From positions 6,768,064 through 6,832,063 of the forward strand of contig CM055266.1 of the NCBI GenBank assembly GCA_029237695.1: 64,000 nucleotides of DNA, given 5' to 3'. Below the pieces are notes generated by a model. It saw only the letters and a list, made by a program, of their open reading frames with translations. It was not told where the DNA came from and searched no databases. This document shows, one piece after another, positions 33,301 to 45,900 of this stretch (within the stretch, counting starts at the first letter, position 1; each line of letters begins with the position of its first letter). Source of the stretch: Conchocele bisecta. Taxonomy: Eukaryota > Mollusca > Bivalvia > Lucinida > Thyasiridae. The translations under genes were made by a program, and so were the position numbers.

Positions 33301-33660
33301 TATACTGACCAATTCAGCTTTGTCTTATTTTTTCCGATTTTTGGCGAGTTTATGTCTAATACTATTCGCCTATTATGCGAATGTGTTCGTCAAAAATCGG
33401 TATAGCGTTGACGTCTATATATACTGTGCAGTTCAATAACGGAACAAAAATACATTAAATCATTACAATTTACAATTAAGCAATACATATTCTTAAGACC
33501 CAGGATATATAGACACATGCATGTCAGTCTAATGTCGAGTCAGTTGAACGGTTGAATAATATATAATTTACGCTTCAGCAACAACTTTGGCCAACTAATC
33601 CAGTGTAATGTTTGGACCCGGTGACTGTGGCCATACACATTGGTAACAATCGAATACGTC
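30320..33660. other. intergenic, no gene recognised
   Basis: AT-rich. Contains a degenerate K element (30855-30960), a minus-strand SINE-like V remnant (31700-31830), a W-like fragment 'gtggaaagtgagacatattg' at 32440, and repeated 'gccatcttggacgccat'-type stretches near 32930-33235. Nothing else supported. Confidence 0.5.
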
Positions 33661-33726
33661 TTACACAGGCCATGGCGGATTTTGTGTGAAGTGGTTGTGA
33701 AGTTTTAGCGTTGTTAGAAACGGAAA

Positions 33727-33947
33727 ATGAAAAAGATTAAAGGATTTTTCGCTGGCAAGGATAAGTCGCATCCTAGCACCCCAGCGGCCCGCGGGGCTAC
33801 CGGCTCGACCAGTTCGCTTAATATTAGTGGATATGACGTTCGTGAAAAAGATTTGCCTAAAATCCACAAAGCTGCTTGGACAGGTGATCTTGCAAAAGTG
33901 AAACAACTTTCCAAAAAAGATGCCAGTCCATTCGACAAAGAGAACAG
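33727..33947 (+). CDS. ANKRD26: ANKRD26-like exon 1 with start codon
   Basis: The ATG at 33727 begins MKKIKGFFAGKDKSHPSTPA; the exon ends DASPFDKEN plus two bases, AG|gtgtgg (phase 2). The start is chosen because the basic MKKI.. N-terminus resembles the family and the codons just upstream are less protein-like. Local GC is high, including 'cggcccgcggggctaccgg'. The donor gtgtgg is weak. Confidence 0.88.
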
Positions 33948-36900
33948 GTGTGGTAATTGTAACATTTGCCTATATGACATTTTAATGCAAAATGAATGAC
34001 TATGCAACTGTGTTTAATATTACATTCTGTCAGATTGGAGAATATTGTCTATCACAAACAAGATCTGACATGATCTATTATTAGTATTGAGCTGTGTATT
34101 GTTTTGTACTCACTTTTTGAAAACAAAATAGGTTTATTGTATTTGTAAACTGTAATAGGTAGAGACTTGGAACGTGGTGTGTGCCTTCCTTATGGTGTGT
34201 AGATCGTGTGTAAATGTGCAAAGTTGTGCAACGTCAAATGTGACGTGTAAACTTTTTGAAATCCAAATTACGCAGCTGTTTCTATGAGCCAGATATATTT
34301 GAGTGCATGTTTTGAAAGTGTTCAATCACATTAACATTCTAGATTAGTCGAGACCCTTTCCAAATTTTCAAATAACTTTAGTTTGACTGTAATAAAAATT
34401 AAACATTTTGCATGGTAGCTTGTGGTTTCCAATAAAACAGGCGCACAATTATGGGTGTTGTGTTCACGGTGTATTATTTGTAAGGAGTTGATTACGGGTT
34501 TTCTCTCACAGCGAAACCCATGCAAATAATTTGCAAGAGTCTAATAATTCCAGCACAAAAATATTTACACAATTCCCTAACATTTGATTGGTCCGTAGCA
34601 AGTCTCTGTCCAAAATTGATATCCCAGTAAACTCCCACGCCAAACTACTTTCCGTAACCGTGAGGCGCAGTTAAAATAATTCTTAAGAAAACGGAAAATA
34701 AACACATTTTCTTGATGAATTTATTTCAAATGCTGGAATTATAAGGAATGAATGGCCTTTTTGTGGAATTTATCGGGGATATATAAACTTGGAAAAGTCG
34801 CGGAAATACTGGACGAGGCCTTCCGGCCTTCGTCCAGTATTCCCGCGACTTTTCCAAGTTTATACCCCGATAAATTCCACAAAAAGGCCATTCATTCCTA
34901 TATTAAATCATGTGTATTACATGCAGTGTTTATGGTGATTATATAGAAGTGTGCAATGCTGACCATACATGTAGCTTGTAATAAAGCTTAGTAGCATTTA
35001 AAAAAGGTGTGTCATATCTGCAGCAAAATGGTAGTCAGTGGTAACATGAATCGCTGAAATGTATTACATGTACGTCATTACTCGCATGGTTTTCCGATAG
35101 ATCTATGACACAATATGCCTACAGCCAAGTTCAATTTAGCATGAAATTTCTTGTAGTTGATGTTTACGATATTGGAAGCTGACATTCAAATGCGATTATT
35201 AGCAGACAAACGCATATTTATGACCATGGCAGTGACAAATTGCTATATATTCATACAACATTCCATGACTTATTTCAACTGTTTTTGTGAAATGCCTTTT
35301 CGGAAATACCATCTGAGACACAGCCACTTTAATACTGAAAAATAACTCAACAGTTCAACACTACTGTCAGTATCCCTCTTAAAACCTGCCACCTGGTTTG
35401 GCCATAATATTAAAAGTGCAAATATACAACTTCAAGTAACTATTACAATTAATAAAAATAGTAGATCGCCTGTCCCAATTATTTTATTTTATGATATTCT
35501 GTCCAATTTTTACTTAATTTTTCTGCGTGATAAATTCTGTTATGAAATGGAGGAGGAGAGTCATGGCTACCAGGTGTGAAAATAAAATAAAAAGATCTTC
35601 GGAAACAAAAGATAATTTTTGAATCTCAGTCACAAATAAAATTAGTGTAAATGTTCTATTTTATCCGTCAAATTATAGTAGAATAAAATACAAATTCCTT
35701 TGAATTTAATCAAATAAATGGAGCGTTGGTATTCCAACTTGAGCTTCCTGATCAGTACAGTAATAACGGAAATACATTACCAAATTATGGCCCCTGCTTA
35801 TCACAGTCTATGATGGGATACAGGGCTCCAGATAAGGAATTAGTAATTGAGTATTGTTACGGTACTCCATCATTTCTGAAGCAATTGGGTATTTCAAAAT
35901 TTTAATTGGGTAAAATTAAATCACACTGCTGTTTACACATCAACAGGCAGCAATTATTGAATAGTTTGTTTCAAAATGAAAAATATCTTGGCATTTCATT
36001 AGAATTGTCTCCTTGGAGACAATTCTAATGAAATACCAAGATGTGTTTTCATGGAAAAATAAGAAAAATATGTTATTGGTGGTCTGTATATTGTTTTCTG
36101 CAGCATGATAAAGGTACCACAACTGTTCTCATTGTTTTTTGATACTCGCTACTTCTGATTTCAATTGGGTTTATGGCAATTTTATTTTGGTGTTTACGCA
36201 AATACGCAGCTTATCTGGAATGCTGGGATACAAACTATTTGGAATTTGATCACATAAAATATAAGGTTCGACAATGTCCAGCCGTCGGTAAACGTTTACC
36301 GTGGCATGAGGGATCTGTTTGAACCCCAAGGCCATCGGCCGCGGGTTCAAACCGTACCCGAGTGCCATGGCAAAAGTTTTCCCACGGCTGGACATGGTCG
36401 AACGTTATTGTTACATTTCCATCGGAATATCGTTTAATTTGAGCATATATACAGTACATTCGGTACTTTTCTCCATTCAAACATCTGATTTACAGATACA
36501 TATTCCGAGGTCACAGTATCGTCACGTCGCGTGATTCAGCCGCATCAATTTCAAAATTTCAATGCGACTGTTGTGAACTGGTCTAGTGATGTAATGGCTC
36601 GTTCTAGTAATGTCATGAGACACATGCATTACGTAGGTGTTAGCTTGGCCCCGAAATGAGCATTGTCTACAGCCATCGTCAAACAGCAGCCGCCGTACAT
36701 TTGAACACTGCTGTGATCGGTGTCGAACAACGGCAGTCATGTAACGATGATGCTTTGATAGCGGTCATTTACAGTAAATAAGTGAAATATCACAAAAATA
36801 GTGCGTCAATGGATTCTGTATACATTGATCATTCTACCTTTTCAGGACACCTCTACATTTAGCATGTGTCCAGGGGCACGCCAACGTGACACAGGAGTTG

Positions 36901-39900
36901 CTGGAGTGGAATGCGAAGCCAAATGTTGGCGACAACCAGGCAAAAACTCCGCTGATGAAGGTACGACATTTCAACCACAGGCGGTTGGTTGGCTTGGTGA
37001 TAGGAGGTATATATACATAATAACGAACGAAACATTTTGTTCTCACAAATAGAGTTAATATTACATTTTGTAACTCTACATGTGTATTTGTGAGAGAAAA
37101 AAGTTTTGTGTGTTTCTAATGTGTAGATGTGTAAACTGTATACTGTACATTGTAGCAGCACGCAGACTATCTGTGATTCAGGCTCACGTGGGCCAACCAG
37201 GTTGGGGGTGGGGGGGGGGGAGGGGTAGGTAGGGGGAATGTGGACATTCATGAATTGTGGACATTCATAAATTGTTGTTGTTTTGAGGACTTGCGGATTC
37301 CATGATCAATTGGAGTGGCAAGTACCGTAGTAGTGAACGGTAACTCTTGCAATCTACTCCCGTACCGTCCGTAGCTACGGACGGTACGGGAGTAGATTGC
37401 AAGAGTTACCGTTCACTACTAAGTGGCAAAGGCATCAGTTACCACATCAGGATATTGAGAAAACGCTGAATTTACTTCAACTGTATTCCCTCACACAGTT
37501 TCATATCTGAGAGTCTGAGACACCCATCAGGTTGGCGCTAGGATTTTGAGATTATAGTAGCTAAAATGAGTAAGTAAATAAGAAATACCAGGGCTCCAGA
37601 TAAGCTGCGTATTTGCTTAAATACCCAATTAAATGATAAGCGTACCATAAAATTTGTATTGCTTTTTGACACTCGCTACTTCTGATTTCAATTGGGTTTT
37701 TGGCAATTTTAATTGGATATTTAAGCAAATACGCAGCTTATCTGGAGCTCTCGGCTACTGCGGCTCTAGTAGCACTAATCTATGATCCGTTGACGGTTAT
37801 GACCTCCATGTTAAAGTGGGCATTTAACCCTCATTCAATCACAATTCCAAGTCATACCTGCGCTAGCACCACATTTCCCTGATTAATTTCATGGATTTTG
37901 TGTTGATCAACAGTTGCGCCAGCTGTTAAGGTGAAGATGGTGATGAATAATTAAAAGAAAGCGTCCTTGCATGCGGATAGTCAATACCTTTATAATCATA
38001 ATTACATGCCTGTGGTATTGATTTACCTGAACCCATTACATTCTGAGGATTTTACTGAACGAAAATTCTAAATATCAGTTTTCTTTATTTCTCATCAGAA
38101 GTATATGTTGTCACCACCATTTGAACCGTCTCGTTGAGACGGTTCAAATGAGTGGTCACAACATACACTTTATTTGAGAAATAAAATAATAGACAGGAAT
38201 ATATTTCAAACTTGAATGCACATACATGTACAAGTATATTCTCAATGCTGGAAATTAAAATTAAATTGTCATCTACTGTTGTTTCATATTTTACCTTAGG
38301 TGTAGTTAAAAACATGTTTTGTCAGCACCTTAGAATCATTTCCTAAAGTGCTGCCAAACTATGTTTTTGTTGATAAAAATGGAAATTGATCAATAAACAT
38401 CAGATGTCCAAATTGAATTCAGCATTGTAATGGTTAAAGGAAGGAACCAGAAGTAGTTTCCTCATTTAATTAATCAGTGTATTTCGTTTTCTGATTGTAA
38501 GCATGATTTATCAACTCGTTGTCTCCAATGGGCCTTTAAGACTTAATCAATTTCATGCTGAGGATATACCATTTTGTTTGTGGAAATTCCTAAATTGCGA
38601 CTCTTTCACGAATATCTATTACCGATAAATTAATAATTAAATGTTGCTATAAGTACAACATTATATTTATAACCAGAGGTCACTTCTTGTTGTCGTATGT
38701 TCACAAGGCGCGCACCATGTTACCACGAGTGCATGCACAACTCGGTGTCAAACCACCAATCACATAACAGCATTTCAATTCGATAGCGCTTGTACTTGTA
38801 TACATGTAATATGTATCAAAATCAGAAATGAAACAAGCCCGACTCTGTCCGATTGTCACCTGAATGTTATCTCCATTGATTTGCGCATCATGCATCAAGG
38901 TATCAGATTGCATAGCCAATCACACGAAAATGGATTTTCCAATAAGACCTGAATGTGGTTATGACTGGAGAAATGGGGCTTATGGGTTTTTCGACCAGTG
39001 TATATCCAGATCAGCCTGTGCATCCGCACAGTCTGATCAGGATCTGCACTGTTCACTATTCTATCAATGAAACAACCCACATGGTTCTAACAAGCAATGT
39101 AGACCAATATTATGCTACAGGAGAGTGTTATTGATCAGGAGTTACACTGGTCACAAATCCAATTAGCCGAATTTCTCCAGTCAACAGAGCTCCAGATAAG
39201 CTGCGTATTTGCTTAAATACCCAATTACATTTGCCAAAAACCCAAATTGAAATCAGAAGTAGTGAGTATCAAAAAGCAATAACAAAATTGTGGTACCTGC
39301 AGAAAACAATAACTAGACCACAAATATAGCATAATTTACTTATTTTCCATGAAAACCCATCTTGGTATTTCATTAGAATTGTCTCCAAGGAAATGCCAAG
39401 ACATGTTTTCAGTTTTCAGTTCGAAGCAAACTATTCAAGAATTGCTGTCTGTTGATGTGTGAAAAGTAGTGTGATTTTATTTTACCCAATTAATTTGAAA
39501 TACCCAATTGCTTCAGAAATGATGGAGTGACAATACTCAATTACTAATTCCTTATCTGGAGCCGTAAGTCAATATAGAGAACAGGATTTCTATGGCAGGG
39601 ATAACTGTTTACATTTTATCACAGTAACACATCGTATGCTAGAAGTTAAGGAGATAGACACTATTACAATATTATTCTCGTGTATGCATTCAGGAGGAAG
39701 TTTATTGCGCCAGTCCACGATAGACAATGATTGGTTATTGCCGATATTTTGCATGACTCTTACATTGTACATGCAGCGCTCCAGATAAGGAATTAGTAAT
39801 TGAGTATTTTCACTCCATCATTTCTGAGAAATTGGGTATTTCAAAACTTGAATTGGGTAAAATAAAATCACCTACTGTTAACACATCAACAGACCGCAAT

Positions 39901-42900
39901 TATTGAATAGTTTGCTTCCAAATAAAAACATGTCTTGGCATTTCATTAGAATTGTCTCCTTGGAGACAATTCTAATGAAATACCAAGATGTGTTTTCATG
40001 GAAAATAAGAAAAATATGCTATGTTTGTGGTCTGTTTATTGTTTTGTGCAGCATATGATAAAGGTACCACAAAATTGTTTTTGCTCTTTGATACTCGCTT
40101 CTGATTTCAATTGGGTTTTTGTCAAATTTAATTGGGTATTTACGCAAATACACAGCTTATCTGGAGCTCTGGTACATGTATATTCTAGCTCTCCACTGTG
40201 TTTAACCCAGGGGAGATTCTCCCACCTCAAACTGCCCATTTCCCTTAACCCATTACATGCGGAATACACCTTTACGGGGATTAATTTGTTTTAAAAGATA
40301 TTATTTTATTTTTCTTATTTGTCAATTAAAGTATATGTTGTGACCACTCATTTGAACCGTCTCGACGAGACGGTTCAAATGGTGGTCACGACATATACTT
40401 CTATGCACATGTGAAGAGAATATTTAGGATTTTCCAAAACACATAATGGCATATCCTCACATTAACTTATAATGGGGAAGGGGCACAGGCATTCGGCGTG
40501 TTTCGGCTTTCATCGGTATAACTCTAAATATATATGAACAAGGCTTCTAACTTTGGTCGGACACGACCTCGTATCATAACACATTCCGCGATTTTATTAA
40601 CGCTATTGTGAATATTTTGGCGGAAAATGCACATGTTCATTTGAGAATTATTGTTATCTTGCTAAAATAACTTAGTTAGAACATATTTATGCAAATAATA
40701 TCGAATTACAGCTCCTTTTCCTAGGTCGGACACAACCTCCTACCATAACAAATGAAATAATGTGTTTAAGGCTCTAACGTCAATATTGTAGTGGCAAGTT
40801 CATATGATCATTTGAGAATTATTGATATCCTGCAGAAATACATAGAATGCATAGAAAATTACAATTTTAAACATGTAATTTTGTTATGATACGAGGTCGG
40901 GTCCGACCAAAGTTAGAAGCCTTGTTCATATATATAGAGTTATACCGATGAAAGCCGAAACACACCGAATGCCTGTGGGAAGCGGCCCAAAACCTGGAAT
41001 TGTCCCATTGTAACTGAGACGAAGGCACAACTCTGACATTTAACATCAGTTGGCAGTATGACTCCGATCAGATATGCAGTCTTAACCCTTTGAACCCGAA
41101 AGCCCGCTATATCGGTTTATGCAAACAGTGCAGATCCAGATGAGCCGGCTCGTAACGAGCCGTCTCATCAGGATCTGCACTGTTTGAAAGTAATTTTCAT
41201 ATTTTTAAGAAAAACAAATACCCCCTTTTTATGCCACCGGGTTTCGAAGAAACGGGTGGCATATAGTGTTTGGACCGTCCGTCTGTCCGTCTGTCCGAGC
41301 AACCAAGGGTGTACATGGGGCCATGGGGCGGAGCCTAAGTCAAAAGAATCCTTTGATTTATTCCGTATGGCCCCTTGTTCTATTGTTTACAAGGGGCCAT
41401 CCCTTTGATCTAGAACAATGGAAATGGCCCCTTGTTCACCATTGGTGGCACGTCCGTCCGTCCGTCACACTTTTCGGTTAACCACTTTGTCACAGTTTCT
41501 CAAATATGCTGCAGGTGGCATCCGCATTCGACAGACGCATTTCTTGTTATAAATGGAATAGTCTGAAAATCATTTTGCGATGATTGGATTGGTTGCAAAA
41601 CGAACATATCGCAGCCCATTCAGTTACTTAGGGGTGAAAGGGTTAAACATCACATCAATATCCTTTTTGCCTTAGAAATTTTAGGACCTAATGCGACTGT
41701 TGGAATGTGCTTGACGATCACGATATTATAAAAAAAATGTTGTGCTATTTATACCTATGTACACAGCCTGGTATCAGCTTTCTATATCCTTGACTGTCTA
41801 AATGCTTGTCACCAGGGCTCCAGATAAGGAATTAGTAATTGAGTATTTTCACTCCATCACTTCTGAAGCAATTGGGTACTTAAAAAGTTTAATTGGGTAA
41901 AATAAAATCACACTACTGTTTACACAACAACAGGCAGCAATTATTGAATAGTTTGCTTCGAAATGAAAACATGTCTTGGCATTTCATTAGAATTGTCTCC
42001 TGGGAAATACCAAGATGTGTTGTCATGCAAAATAAGAAAAATATGCTATATTTGTTGTCTGTTTATTGTTTTCTGCAGCATGATCAAGGTACCACGCACA
42101 ATTGTTATTGCTTTTTGATACTCGCTACTTCTGATTTAAATTGGGTTATTGGTAATTTTAATTGGGTTTTTAAGCAAATACGCAGCTTATCTGGAGCTCT
42201 GTGTCACTATTCTCACAAGAGGAAGTAATGGCCCAATTGAACGTGATTTATGTCCATATACAGTTCTTTAAAAAATGTATTGGCAATTTCACACATCGTC
42301 AAACGGTGTAATAATTCCCCTTCCAGGGCCCGGTTGCTCAAAACATCCGTTAGCTTAACGGACTGTTAAATCCTTAACTGAATGGTTAAGACTGTTAAAT
42401 CCTTAACTGAATGGTTAAAATCTCTGTTTTAACAGAGATTTTAACCATTCAGTTAAGGATTTAACAGTCCGTTAAGCTAACTGATGTTTTGAACAACCGG
42501 GCCCAGGACATTAATGGTCTGCTTATGTTTTTCTCCATCATTTCTGAAGCAATTGGGTATTTCAAAATTTTAATTGGGTAAAATAAAATCACACTACTAG
42601 TATTGTTTACACATCAACAGACAGCAATTATTGAATAGTTTGCTTCGAAATGAAAACATGTCTTGGCATTTCATTTAGGAGACAATTCTAATAAAATACC
42701 AAGATGTGTTTTCATGGAAAATAAGAAAAATATGCTATATTTGTGTTCTGTTTATTGTTTTATGCAGCATGATAAAGGTACCACAGAATTTTTATTGCTT
42801 TTTGATACTCGCTACTTCTGATTTCAATTGGGTTTTTGGCAATTTTAATTGGGTATTTAAGGAAATACTCAGCTTATCTGGAGCTCTGTGGTAGCAATAC

Positions 42901-45900
42901 ATAAATGTCTCCCGAGAACAGGGTAGGTTATCATCAGGTGGCATGAATGTTTATGTCTAATCCAAAATCAATAGGACTAGTCCTCTCATCACCCCGGAAT
43001 ATTTCCTCCCCCTAATTCCCCTCCGAATATTTGCCATATATATTCACTTCACCAATGTTTATGTACCCGGAATAAAATTTGGGCTACATATAGTCGCAAA
43101 ACTGTCGGTCTGTTCATCTGTCCGCCTGTCCGAGATTTGCGTTAAAGCTTTTTTTCTGGTTACACCCATCAGTTTCCCAGCATGCAAAGAGTTAATTATG
43201 CATGGTAAGGATATATATGTCGCTGCGACTGGAGAAATGGGGCTTACCGGTTTTGCGACCAGTGTAGATCCAGTTCAGCCTGTGCATCTTTGCATGCTGG
43301 GAAACTTGTGGGCTATAAATAGTTTGAAACTAGCGGACAAGAATTCATCATATTTTCTTGTATTTCTCCCCGTAAATATCATGAATATGTCTTGGAATTT
43401 CATTAGAATTGAGTCCTGAGGACAGATTCTAATGAAATTTCAAGACATATTTACAGAGAGAAATAAAACATATACTCCTAATTCGTTTGGCGGATATTTT
43501 CACCGCTAGCATGCAAAGAGTTAAACACCCTTCCTGCAATTAGATCGTTATCAGGCTATAGGAGGGTATCATTTGATCAGAAGCTACACTGGTCACAAAT
43601 CCCATATGCCCCATTTCTCCAGTCACAAATTTGATTTATTAGGAACATGACAGATATTTCATTTCAAGACTCAATGTTGAACCTTGTAAGCCTCGGTCAG
43701 TCATCGCAGGCTGGGACTACTCTAATTGCAAATATCATAAGGCCCATTTCGTGTTACTGCCTCGAATGGTATACCCAACGTATGAATGAACATTTCAATA
43801 GTTTTAAAATGCCAGATATTTATATTTATTACCGATTTAATAGCTTTTCTATTGAATATGTGCATGTTAGAAAATGATTTGCTATTTATTCTTTTGCCCT
43901 TTCAATGTAGTTATTTAGACCACACAAATGTTTCTGTCTGAGTTTGTGGACCATATAAATATTCACATTGTCATACATGTACATTAGCAAGCCATGTACT
44001 CAGGGGCGGATCTGGAGGGTGGGGGGGGGAGGTTCTGGGGTTGCAACCCCCCGGTTCAGCCACGTAGTTTACATAGATCACAGTTTACCAACAGTTGGAG
44101 CATTAATTTAAATGCTGTAAAACACAGGAAAGTGCATTTCTGGACATCTAGATTGCAAAATTTGTCCTGGGGGCATGCCCCCGGACCCCCTAACACCTAG
44201 CATACTGGATCCGCCCCTGGTGCTTGTGCCATGTTTTGTGCTAGGTTGGCGCCACTGGTAGCTGCAGTCGCCATATGGCTACTAATATTTCAGAATGGAC
44301 ACTTTGGCTACTAAATATTTCAGAAATTGTTTGAAAAAATACATATTGGTGCAAGTGTAAAATACTATTGTCTTTTTTCGCGTTATCAGTTCACATTGTC
44401 TGCTAATTTCAAATTGGCATTCAGGTACATTTTGTCTCGCCCACGTTAGTGGAAAGTGAGACATAGCGTTCACAATTCTGGCGTACGTCCAAATTGTGTA
44501 TATCTTTTGATCCGTTAGTCAATAGCTTCCTCATATTTATAGATATCCATCCAGTGTCATTCAGGTGACGTTGACGCTCACCTTGTGACCTTAATTTTTG
44601 TGTCAATAATTATGGAAGTACGTCCAAATGTTATAAAGTTCCTATTCTAAACATCATTAATAGCTTCCTGACATTGATGGCTATCCACCCAGTGTCATTC
44701 AGGTAACCTTGACCTTGGTGTCAACAATTTCGGATGTACGTCCAAATGTTCAATATCTCCTGATCTGTTAGTCAGATCATTGCACAACTTCATAAATATC
44801 TTTGTCACATTGATTGCTATGGAGCCTATCCAACCAGTGTCATTCGGGTGATCATCACCTTGGTGACCTTCACCTTGGTGTCAACAATATTGGACGTACA
44901 TGTACGACCAAATGCTGAATATCTCTTGATCCGTTAGTCGGATCATTGTCAAACTTCAGCAATAGCTTCTTCACATTCATAGCTATCCATCAATTATTAT
45001 TCAGGTGACCTTGACCTTCACCGTGGTGACCTTGACCTTCATGTGAATAATTTTGAATTTTTCATGATCCGTTAGACATATCATTACCAAACTTCATAAA
45101 TAGCATCAGTCATATCATATCAGACTTCATAAATAGCTTCCTCATATTGATATCTATCCATCTAGTGTTATTTGGGTGACATTGACATTCACCATGGTGA
45201 CTGACCTTCGTGTCAATAATTTTGGATGTACAACCAAATTTTGAATATCTCCTGATACGTTAGTCGGATCATTACCAAACTTCACCAACAACTTCCTCAC
45301 ATTGATCCAGTGTCATTTGTGTGACCATAACCTTGTTGACTTTGACCTTCGTATCAATAATTTTGGACTTCCTCATATTGTGACTTTGTCCTTGGTGACC
45401 TTGACGTTCGTGGGTGAGACACTCGCAGGCGATCGCCTTTTTTGATTTCTTGTATGTGAGTGTTGAATCTGGTTATATCCATTATAAAAGTAGTAAGATT
45501 AGTATTAATCTATTACTTTTAGGGACTGCAGCTTAATGAATCCAGTGTGGTGAAGGCTAGCACAAGATCAGGATATTCTAATTTCACGGCTGAATATATA
45601 AATCAGTAAATAAATACTTGGGGCTTGTATGTTCATCAAATGGGAAGTAAAAAAATAAAACAGAATCTAATATCACAAATGATGCAGCTTTTGCTGAAAC
45701 AGCCCGTTGTGAGCCTGATCAGGTTATACATTGGCTGTGACTGGAGATATGGGTTTTGTGACCAGTGTAGATCCAGATCAGCCTATGCATCAGCACAGTC
45801 TGATCAGGAGATGCACAGTCTGATCAAGATCTATTTGATCTGGAGCTACACTGGTCACAAATCCCATAAACCTCGGTGGAGGGGAGGGCCGTTTCACTAA

